From NCBI RefSeq assembly GCF_015207375.1, contig NZ_JADEWY010000060.1:1-38059 (forward strand): a stretch of DNA of 38,059 bases, in the 5' to 3' direction. The position numbers were made by a program, and so were the translations under genes. Position 1 is the first letter of the stretch. Every line of letters starts with the position of its first letter. The stretch is from Coleofasciculus sp. LEGE 07092. GTDB taxonomy: Bacteria; Cyanobacteriota; Cyanobacteriia; Cyanobacteriales; Coleofasciculaceae. The notes under the pieces were generated by a model, which was not told where the DNA came from, searched no databases, and saw only the letters and a list, made by a program, of their open reading frames with translations. This document shows positions 1 to 8,800 of the stretch, piece after piece.

Positions 1-44
1 CTATGGATAATGATTATATGATTCGAGTTCTCACTTCTTGTTTT

Positions 45-80
45 CTTGACCACACATTAAATCTTGACCACACATTAAAT
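45..80. repeat. 18-bp tandem duplication upstream of the truncated kinase
   Basis: The unit cttgaccacacattaaat occurs twice head to tail (45-62 and 63-80) with no mismatch. It lies just upstream of the point (about 109-112) where kinase homology begins after an in-frame TGA. It may mark a rearrangement junction. The rest of 1-111 shows nothing I recognise. Confidence 0.8.
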
Positions 81-132
81 TCTTCTGATTCCTTTTGTCA
101 AGCCTGATTGAGATGCTCTTACCCTGGATGAA

Positions 133-3100
133 TTGCGCCGTCATCAAGCAACGATTAATCAGATTACCTTAGCACCTTTAGAACTAGAGCATATTAGTCA
201 TTTAATTGCTGATACGTTACACAGCGATACTGACTCGGTAAAACCAATAGCCGAATTGGTGAAGGGGAAAACTGAAGGGAATCCTTTCTTTGTAAATGAA
301 TTTCTGAAAACTCTATATGCTGAGAATTTACTTGTGTTTACCCCCCCAGCCCCCCTTGTTAAGGGGGGAGTAAGAGAGGACTCCCTGACTTTGGGGGGAG
401 TACAAGATGATGCACTTGCTTCGGGAGGAGTACAAGAGGGTTCACTCAATTCCCCCTCTTACCAAGGGGGGGCTAGGGGGGGTGAGAGTCTTTGGCAGTG
501 GGATATTGCTCAAATTGAAGCCAAAAACATTACTGATAACGTAGTGGAATTGACCATCACTAAGTTGAAGAAACTGCGAGAATCCACTCAGGAAGTTTTA
601 CGCTTGGCGGCTTGTATTGGTGCTAATTTTAACTTAAACACCCTCTCCATCATTTGCGAAAAATCGGAATCGGTAATTTTTCCAGACTTATTGATAGCAA
701 TTCATTCAGGATTAATTTTGCCTGTATCTGAGTTCAATACAGAACTGTTAATCCAAGATTATAAATTCCTGCACGACCGAGTTCAGCAAGCGGCTTATGC
801 CTTGATTGATGAAGCACAAAAACAAGTCGTTCACTTACAAATCGGTCGTCTGCTGTTGCAAAATACTCAGCCAGAGGTGTTATCAGAAGAGATATTTAAG
901 ATCATCGATCATCTTAATCTGGGTGTTGAACTTGTTACCCATCAACCAGAGCTAGATGAAATTGCTAAATTGAATTTGATGGCAGGAGAAAAAGCTAAAG
1001 CCGCAACCGCTTATGGTGCAGCAGTGGACTATTTTAATATGGGTATAAAACTGCTGAGTACCCAGAGTTGGCAGAGTGAGTATAACCTAACTTTAGCTCT
1101 CTATGAAGAAGCCGTAGAAGCCGCGTATCTCAATGGCGATTTTATAGCGATGGAGCAATTGGCAGAGGTGGTACTAAACCACGCCAAAACAACACTGGAC
1201 AAAGTTAAAGTTTACAATAGCAAAATTCAAGCGGCTGTGTCGCGGACAAAGCTCAAAGAAGCGATTAAAATTGGGCTGCAAGTGCTGGAGCAGTTGGGAG
1301 TAAGTTTACCAGAAAATCCCAGTCAATTAGATATTCAAAGAGCATTTGAGGAAACTGCTTCACTCTATGCTGGACGGGACATAGAAGATTTAATTAATCT
1401 GCCCCAAATGACAGAACCCGAATCACAAGCAGTTATTCATATCATGTCGAGTATATCTTTTGCTTCTTATATAACAGCTCCTGAACTGATGCTGCTCCTG
1501 ATCGTATCACAGACTAATCTATCTATAAAACATGGTAATGCCACCAGCTCAATCTTCGGTTATGTAGGTTACGGAGGATTTTTGTGTGGAGTCGTTCAAG
1601 ACATTAATTCAGGTTATAAATTTGGCAAACTTGCTTTAAATTTAATAGAACGTTTAAATGCTACAAAAAGTATAGCAAGGGCATTTGAAGTATTCAGTGT
1701 CCATGTAATTTTCTGGAAAAAACATCTCAGGGAAACACTACCAATATTGAGTGAAAGCTATCAAAGCGGAGTGGAAAATGGAGACTTGGAATTTGCTAGT
1801 GGGAGTGCATTTTATAAATGCAACGCTTTATATTTTATCGGTCGTGAACTTACGGAACTGCAACAAAAAATAGCAGCATATAGTAAGCTTATCAGCCAAC
1901 TCAGACGAGAAAACCACTTGAATTGGACTGCAACATTATGGCAGGTAGTCCTTAACTTATTGGGACAGGCTGAAAATCCTACAAGTTTAATGGGTGATGC
2001 CTACAATGAGGAGCGATCGCTACGCCGTGCTATTGCAGCAAATGACAGAACTGAACTGTATTTATTATATTTACATAAACTAATCTTATGTTACCTTTTT
2101 GGTGAGTATCATCAAGCCGTCGAAAACGCGGCAATGGCAGAACAGTATTTAGATGGTGTGATAGCACAGCTAGTTATACCTATCTTCTACTTTTATGATT
2201 CTCTGGCACGTTTGAGATTATTTATTAATGCTTCCAAGTCGGAACAAGAGGCTTGGCTTGAGCGCGTGAACTCCAACCAAGCAAAAATGCAGCACTGGGC
2301 GCATCATGCCCCGATGAATTTTCTACACAAATTTAATTTAGTTGAAGCAGAAAAAGCACGATTTTTAGGACAAGTTCTAACAGCAGAAGAGTATTACGAA
2401 CAAGCGATCGACACAGCCAAGGAGAATGGATATCTTCAAGAAGAAGCCTTAGCTTATGAGTTAGCTGCCAAGTTTTATTTAGAGCGTGGCAGGTTGAGGT
2501 TTGCCATAACCTATATGAAAGAGGCACACTACACCTACACAATCTGGGGGGCAAAGGCAAAGATCAACGATTTAGAAGCAAAATACCCACAATTACTGAC
2601 AAAATCATCGACGGCGAAAAGTTTGACTTCTACAAGTACGATACATTCTACAACTACCACTAACAGTCAGTCCGGCGAAACATTAGATTTAGCTACGGTG
2701 ATGAAAGCCTCCCAAACAATTTCCGGTGAGATTGTGCTGGATAACTTACTCGATTCTTTGATGAAGATTATCCTCGAAAATACTGGGGCGCAAAAAGGCT
2801 TTCTCCTTTTAGAAAAAGCGGGACAATGGGTTATTGAAGCTTCGGGTACTGTTAACTCAGAAAATACCCCCGTGTTGCAGTCACTCTCTCTTGAAAACTA
2901 CTTACCTGCATCCATCATCAACTATGTTGTCCGCACGAAGGAAACAGTCGTTTTCAACGATGCTGCCAGTGAAATCCCAAATCTAAATGACTCTTATATC
3001 AAAGCGCGTCAAACTAAATCTATCTTGTGTGCGCCGCTGATTAACCAAGGTCAATTAAGCGGTATTGTTTATTTAGAGAACAATCTCACCATTGGTGCTT

Positions 3101-4584
3101 TTACGCCTGACAGGTTGGAAATTTTACAACTATTATCCGGGCAAGCTGCGATCGCCATTACCAATGCCAAACTCTACGCTGAAGTCCGTGAAAGTGAGAG
3201 AAGGCTAAAGCAATTCCTAGAAGCCATACCCGTAGGCATCGGAGTGCTGGATGCTAGCGGGAAACCTTACTACGGCAATCGAACGGCTATAGAGTTACTT
3301 GGTAAAGGAGTCGTGCCATCAACTACAGCCGAGCAATTGGGAGAGGTTTATCAACTCTATATCGCAGGAACCGATCAACAATATCCGAGTGAGCAACTGC
3401 CAATCGTGCGAGCGTTGAGGGGGGAAAGTGCGATCGCAGATGATGTAGAAATCCACCAGCCGGATCGGGTGATTCCCATAGAGAGTCGGGGAACGCCCAT
3501 CTTTGATGATAAGGGTAACGTTGCTTATGCGCTTGTCGCCTTTCAAGACATCACCGATCGCAAACAAGCACAAAAACTTTTAACGGATTACAATCATATC
3601 CTCGAAGCTCAAGTTGCCGAACGGACAGAAGCATTACGCCAGCAAGCCCAAGAGCTAAAACAGACCCTAGAACGCTTGCAACGCACCCAAACCCAACTCA
3701 TTCAAGCCGAAAAAATGTCGAGTCTGGGGCAAATGGTAGCGGGTATTGCCCACGAAATCAACAATCCCACGAGCTTCATCTACGGCAATATCACTCCTGC
3801 AACAGGATACGCACAGGACTTGCTCCACCTCATTGCACTCTATCAGCAGTACTACCCCGAACCTGTTGCAGAGATTGTTGAACAAATCGACGCGATTGAA
3901 CCCGGTTTTATTGCAGAAGACTTTCCCAAACTGCTGGTATCAATCAGACAAGGTGCCGAACGGATTATGCAGATCGTGCTGTCTTTACGAAACTTTTCCC
4001 GTCTTGATGAAAAAGAGTGCAAGCGAGTCGATATTCATCAAGGCATCGATAACACCTTAGTCATCTTACAGCATCGCCTAAAACAACAATCCCATCGCCC
4101 GGAAATTCAAGTCATTAAAGAGTATGGCGAACTACCCGAAGTTGAGTGTTATGCTGCTCAACTCAATCAAGTTTTTATGAATATCTTGAATAATGCCATA
4201 GATGCTTTAGAAGATGTTCGTGATTCATCCTACTCCCTAGCGCAAGAAGCAGGCTACATCGTTGATAGCAAGGTTGCTGAACTTTGTCGAAGCAATGAAC
4301 AATCTCCCACAATTTGGATTCGCACTGAAGTAGCTGAACCCAACAGGGTAGTCATCCGCATGGCTAACAATGGTTCTGCGATCAGCCCAGAATTGCACTC
4401 TAAAATATTTGACCCATTTTTCACCACGAAACCTGTCGGTAGCGGTACGGGTTTGGGGTTATCTATTAGTTACCAAATTGTGGTAGAAAGACATGGTGGC
4501 GAACTGACGTGTCATTCAACTCCGGAGCAAACCACAGAGTTTGCGATCGCGCTGCCAATTACTCAAGCCAAAAAGCCTGGGTAA
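133..4584 (+). CDS. 5'-truncated multidomain sensor histidine kinase (AAA remnant-helical repeats-GAF-PAS-HisKA-HATPase)
   Basis: The product resembles the large cyanobacterial and myxobacterial proteins that join a Ser/Thr kinase, an AAA/STAND ATPase, a TPR-like superhelix, GAF, PAS and a histidine kinase. Only the end of the ATPase part remains (about 1-110); no kinase domain and no Walker A or B is present. A long helical repeat region covers about 200-830, GAF about 855-1010, PAS about 1030-1140 (ending in an ITDRKQ-type linker) and a coiled coil follows. The dimerisation domain has phospho-accepting H1207 in AHEINNP. The HATPase shows an N-box (NILNNAIDAL) and a GTGLGLS G-box. The start is a TTG without a clear ribosome site. 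Homology-like sequence (DALTLDE) continues upstream to 112, where an in-frame TGA at 109-111 stops it, so this is probably a decayed or 5'-deleted gene. A 142-bp palindromic element sits in frame at 341-482. It converges on the next kinase gene. Confidence 0.8.
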   Translation: MRRHQATINQITLAPLELEHISHLIADTLHSDTDSVKPIAELVKGKTEGNPFFVNEFLKTLYAENLLVFTPPAPLVKGGVREDSLTLGGVQDDALASGGVQEGSLNSPSYQGGARGGESLWQWDIAQIEAKNITDNVVELTITKLKKLRESTQEVLRLAACIGANFNLNTLSIICEKSESVIFPDLLIAIHSGLILPVSEFNTELLIQDYKFLHDRVQQAAYALIDEAQKQVVHLQIGRLLLQNTQPEVLSEEIFKIIDHLNLGVELVTHQPELDEIAKLNLMAGEKAKAATAYGAAVDYFNMGIKLLSTQSWQSEYNLTLALYEEAVEAAYLNGDFIAMEQLAEVVLNHAKTTLDKVKVYNSKIQAAVSRTKLKEAIKIGLQVLEQLGVSLPENPSQLDIQRAFEETASLYAGRDIEDLINLPQMTEPESQAVIHIMSSISFASYITAPELMLLLIVSQTNLSIKHGNATSSIFGYVGYGGFLCGVVQDINSGYKFGKLALNLIERLNATKSIARAFEVFSVHVIFWKKHLRETLPILSESYQSGVENGDLEFASGSAFYKCNALYFIGRELTELQQKIAAYSKLISQLRRENHLNWTATLWQVVLNLLGQAENPTSLMGDAYNEERSLRRAIAANDRTELYLLYLHKLILCYLFGEYHQAVENAAMAEQYLDGVIAQLVIPIFYFYDSLARLRLFINASKSEQEAWLERVNSNQAKMQHWAHHAPMNFLHKFNLVEAEKARFLGQVLTAEEYYEQAIDTAKENGYLQEEALAYELAAKFYLERGRLRFAITYMKEAHYTYTIWGAKAKINDLEAKYPQLLTKSSTAKSLTSTSTIHSTTTTNSQSGETLDLATVMKASQTISGEIVLDNLLDSLMKIILENTGAQKGFLLLEKAGQWVIEASGTVNSENTPVLQSLSLENYLPASIINYVVRTKETVVFNDAASEIPNLNDSYIKARQTKSILCAPLINQGQLSGIVYLENNLTIGAFTPDRLEILQLLSGQAAIAITNAKLYAEVRESERRLKQFLEAIPVGIGVLDASGKPYYGNRTAIELLGKGVVPSTTAEQLGEVYQLYIAGTDQQYPSEQLPIVRALRGESAIADDVEIHQPDRVIPIESRGTPIFDDKGNVAYALVAFQDITDRKQAQKLLTDYNHILEAQVAERTEALRQQAQELKQTLERLQRTQTQLIQAEKMSSLGQMVAGIAHEINNPTSFIYGNITPATGYAQDLLHLIALYQQYYPEPVAEIVEQIDAIEPGFIAEDFPKLLVSIRQGAERIMQIVLSLRNFSRLDEKECKRVDIHQGIDNTLVILQHRLKQQSHRPEIQVIKEYGELPEVECYAAQLNQVFMNILNNAIDALEDVRDSSYSLAQEAGYIVDSKVAELCRSNEQSPTIWIRTEVAEPNRVVIRMANNGSAISPELHSKIFDPFFTTKPVGSGTGLGLSISYQIVVERHGGELTCHSTPEQTTEFAIALPITQAKKPG
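341..482. repeat. palindromic G/C-run element inserted in frame in a kinase gene
   Basis: The ends are imperfect inverted repeats: ccccccagccccccttg near 342-358 against the complement of caaggggggctagggggg near 463-482. Between them lie three 30-bp tandem units (363-392, 393-422, 423-452) that each begin with a G-run and encode ten residues of the pattern GGVxxxxLxx. The arms match the kind of hairpin seen between genes at 25223-25243. The translated insert falls between an ATPase-end segment (VNEFLKTLYAENLL) and the following domain (WQWDIAQIEAKNI), which would otherwise be nearly continuous. It adds about 47 codons without a stop. Confidence 0.8.
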
Positions 4585-4679
4585 GGAATACCGATTCTCT
4601 ATCGGCAGTCGGGTCATTAAATCTATGACTGTCCCCATTTTCCCAGCTAATTGTCCCTTTGGCACATCAGCCAGGCTAC

Positions 4680-5861
4680 TTATTTACAGGGAGATGGTAT
4701 CGGAATGGTGAAGTAAACAGTTGTACCGATACCTGGAGAGGATTCTACCCAGATACAGCCGCCGTGGCACTCAATAATTTTCTTGCAAATGGCTAAACCG
4801 ATACCCGTACCGGGATATTCTTTCTCGGTGTGCAGACGTTGAAAAACTTGAAAGATGCGGTCAAAATAGGAAGATTCTATACCGATGCCGTTGTCATGCA
4901 CTCCAAATAGCCATTCCTCATTCTCTGCTTCTGTACCGATTAGATCCGAGTTTTTTTTTCTCGGTTCAACTGAAATTTTTATTTGAGGGGAAACTTGGGG
5001 ACGGTGGAATTTGATGGCATTACAAATCAAGTTTTGAAAGAGTTGGGTGAGTTGTGTTAAATTTCCCAGTACAGTTGGCAATTTCTGAGTGGTAATGACA
5101 GATTTAGTGGAGTCTAACTCCAGTTCTAAATTTTCTAATACCAATTCTAGAACTGTATTGCAGTCAATGGATTTAAACTCAATGGCATTGGCTTCAATGC
5201 GGGCATAGTTCAATAAATCTTGAATGAGCTGCTCCATCCGATCGCCCGCTTCTAAAATGCGACTTATGTAGTGATTCGCCTTTTTATCCAAATGGCTTTT
5301 ATACTTCTGGGTAAGTAACTGAGCGAACATCTTTAACGTTTGCAAAGGCGATCGCAAATCATGGGAAACGATAGAGGCAAACTGCTCTAAATCAGTATTA
5401 GAGCGCCTCAGTTTGGTATTGAGTTCCTGGAGATATAGATTTTGCTCAATAATTTGCTGCTGCTGCCGCACGATAGTCAGTTGATTTTTGACACGGGCTA
5501 ACACTTCTTGCACCTGAAAGGGCTTCGTAATGTAATCAGCCCCCCCCAACTCAAAGGCTTTTACTTTATCTAAGTCATTATCCAAGGCACTCAAAAAAAT
5601 GATCGGAATTTCCTGGGTTCGGGCATCAGCTTTTAACTGCTGACAGAGTTGATAGCCGTTGGTAGTCGGCATCATGATATCCAGCAAAATCAGTTCTGGC
5701 AGCGTCGTTTGGATACCAATTAACGCCATCTGAGCACTAATGGCATTTTTGACGTTATACCCAGCATCAATTAGGGTAATGGACAACAGGCGCAGGTTGT
5801 CCGGTTGATCATCAACCAGTAAAATATAGCCTTGGGATTTATCAGTATAGGAACTAGTCAT
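4680..5861 (-). CDS. response regulator-histidine kinase (REC-coiled coil-HisKA-HATPase)
   Basis: This 393-aa cytoplasmic protein has a receiver domain in front of a histidine kinase, an arrangement common in cyanobacteria. The receiver (about 11-130) has the acidic pair D17/D18, phospho-acceptor D61 in LLDIMMP, S91 and K113 in TKPF, so it looks functional. A coiled-coil linker leads to the H-box with H167 in SHDLRSPLQ. The N-box (NLICNAIKFH), G1 box (DNGIGI), F-box and G2 box (GTGIGLAI) are all present. There is no transmembrane segment or DNA-binding output. Its ATG overlaps the stop of the upstream 1574-aa kinase by four bases (ATGA, 5858-5861). The two are therefore one transcription unit and probably translationally coupled, which suggests this receiver takes phosphate from, or acts after, the upstream kinase. 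The kinase subtype cannot be named. Confidence 0.93.
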   Translation of the reverse strand: MTSSYTDKSQGYILLVDDQPDNLRLLSITLIDAGYNVKNAISAQMALIGIQTTLPELILLDIMMPTTNGYQLCQQLKADARTQEIPIIFLSALDNDLDKVKAFELGGADYITKPFQVQEVLARVKNQLTIVRQQQQIIEQNLYLQELNTKLRRSNTDLEQFASIVSHDLRSPLQTLKMFAQLLTQKYKSHLDKKANHYISRILEAGDRMEQLIQDLLNYARIEANAIEFKSIDCNTVLELVLENLELELDSTKSVITTQKLPTVLGNLTQLTQLFQNLICNAIKFHRPQVSPQIKISVEPRKKNSDLIGTEAENEEWLFGVHDNGIGIESSYFDRIFQVFQRLHTEKEYPGTGIGLAICKKIIECHGGCIWVESSPGIGTTVYFTIPIPSPCK

Positions 5862-8800
5862 AACCTATTCGATTGAGTTAAATCCATTATTCGGTCAAAC
5901 CGAAACTCATCCATTAAATTTGCCAGGGCAATTCCTAAGGGAGCATGAGACTCAGGAATTGCCTGGATGAGTCTTTTCATGCTCTCGGCATCAAGGTTTC
6001 GAGCTGCCTGGTGAAGTTGAGCGATCCATTCGACAGGCATCACGGTTAAATCGGTAGAGGTGAGGAACTGAAATGGTGTCGCTGAAATGTCTCTATCTGC
6101 GTAGGAAGGGGACACGTCGCAGAGGTAACGCACTCCTAAATGTTGCGCTATTTTTGCCAATATGACATCCTGTTGAACGGGTTTAATCACCACATCGTTG
6201 CAACCTGCGGCGAGAAACCCCTCGATTTCCTCTTTAAAGGCACTAGCCGTGATAGCAATAATAACGGTAGCTGGAAAATTCCCCTGACTATTACGCTCTT
6301 CCTTTGCCCGAATCAATTGAGTGGCTTCCTGCCCATCCATCACAGGCATTCGCATATCCATCCAAATTAAGTGAGGTTTCCAATTCTCCCACACCACTAC
6401 TCCTTGTTGCCCGTTTTGGGCAGTTTGCACCTCAAATCCTAGGGGTTGGAGTAAATCGAGTAGGAGTTGACGATGGGTGGTGTTATCCTCAACGATTAAG
6501 ATCCGATAGGCGGGTTGGTCTGAGGCGATCGCAATCCTTCCTAGTTGTGGTTGGGGTGATAAAATACTAACGGATGCGGCTAATCCCACTTTAACCTCAA
6601 ATTTAACAGTCGTTCCCTTTGCCACAACGCTTTCAATCGCCATATCTCCCCCCATCATGCGCACAAATCGGCGGCTAATGGCTAAACCCAAACCCGTTCC
6701 TGACTGCAAGTTTCTGCCTGTTTCGGTTTGCACAAAGGGTTCAAACAAGCTACTCATCTCTTCAGTTGCAATCCCCAAACCGGTATCCTTCACCGCAAAC
6801 ACCAGATACGATTGTGAATCCCCGCTCTCAACCTGGAGTGAAATGCCACCCTGCTCCGTAAATTTCATCGCATTATCCAATACATTAATTAAAACTTGGC
6901 GCAATTTGTTCTCATCGGTGCGCACGTATTGGGGAACATTAGGGCTGCGAGTGCAAGTAAGCTGTAAGCCCTTGTTTGCCGCTTTAAGTTGAAACATCTG
7001 TTCTAAGGTGTCGAGCAAGCGATACAAATCGAAGCTCTTTTCCTGCAACACCACCCGACCGGCTTCGATTTTAGACATGGACAAAATATCATTGATCAAT
7101 GCCAGTAAGTGCTCCCCAGAGCGAGTAATAATATTGAGATGGTTCTGGTGCTGGGTAGATAAAGAGCGATCGCGGCTCATGAGTTGAGTAAACCCTAAAA
7201 TAGCATTTAGGGGCGTTCTTAATTCGTGACTGATATTTGCCAAAAATTCACCCTTGGCACGATTAGCGGCGGCGCTTTCAGCCGCAGCAGTCAAGGCAGC
7301 GTCTTTTGCCTGTTGCAGGGCAACTTCTACCTGTTTGCGCTCGGTGATATCTTCGGCGATACCAGCAATACGGTACACCTCCTCGTGTTCGTTTTGAATG
7401 GGAAAAGCGCGATCGCAAATCCAGCGCATCTCCCCATCCGGTCGAATAATCCGGTATTCTTGAGTCGTCGATTGTCCAAAGCGCTGTTGGGTACTAGCAG
7501 CCCTTACCGCCTCTTGATCCTCTGGATAAATAGCATCGATCCAGCTTTGCGGTTGGGCATACAAGCTGTTGCAAGACAATCCCCAAATTGTTTCATAGGC
7601 TCGACTGACATAAAGCACGGTTTCGGTATCAGGGGAAATGAGCCAAAACACATCTTGAATCGTGTCTGCCAACTGACGGAACCGCTGCTCACTCTCCCGT
7701 AGCGCCTCTTCTGCCCGTCGTCGCTCGGTGATATCTCGTAAGGAAACCAGATAAACAGACTCTCCTTGCCATTCGGTTTCAACAATGCTCATTTCACCGA
7801 CACCCAATTCCCCACGACGGCGAATAATCCGTAATTCGGCAGTATCGCCAATGATGATCGGCAAGCCAAATTCGGCGTCGAGTAGATTGGTTAGGGTGCG
7901 GTTAAATAGCTTGGCGGCAGCAGGGTTAGCAAATCGCACGATTCCTTGGCAATCGACAATGAGGATACCATCGGAGGTACGATTGATAATCGTGTTGAGT
8001 TTTGCCTCACTTTTTAATAACTCAAGTTCAACCCGCTTCTTATCGGTAATATCAATAGCTGTGCCGAGAGCGAGTTGGGGAGAACCACTAACATTGCGAG
8101 TAAACACCACATCCCGCGAATTCAGCCAGCGCCAAGAACCATCGGCGTGTTTGACTCGGTACTCCGTTTCTATCGCTTCACCATCCGACAGTGCCGCAAA
8201 TTTTTGGGGCAGATTTTCAAGCAGGTGCAAGTCATCTGGGTGCAGATTTTCACGGAAAAAGTGATCGCCGGCTTGCTGAATTTCGGTCGGCGTGTAGCCT
8301 AATATCTCAGTACTTTGACGATTCACATAGATATTTTTCCCAGTGGTGAGATCGTAGATATATAAAAGTTGCGGCGACGCATCGGCAATTGTTTCAATAA
8401 ACAGCTTGCTTTGGCGTAGCTCTGTCTCTACCTGCTTGAGTGGGGTAATATCTGCGGCAGCACCGAGGATTTGTTGGGGTTTGCCATCGGCGGTGCGGGC
8501 AAATAAGGTTTCATGGCATTGGAGATAGTGCCACTCCCCAGAAACGTGCCGCATCCGCAGCTCGGCATAGAGGATATCGCCGTCTTGGGCTGTATCCCAG
8601 CGTTGGTGTCGGGCGGGTGCTGTCGCTAAATCCTCGGGATGCAAGAGCGTGGGTATTAATGCTGCTCCCATTGCCTCGATTTGTTGGGGGGTATAGCCGA
8701 GAAATTCAGCCACTTCCCGGTTGACGTAAACATTGCGCTGTTCGATAAAGTCGAAAATGTATAAGATAACGGGTGTGGTATCGGCAATTTTTTGAATAAA

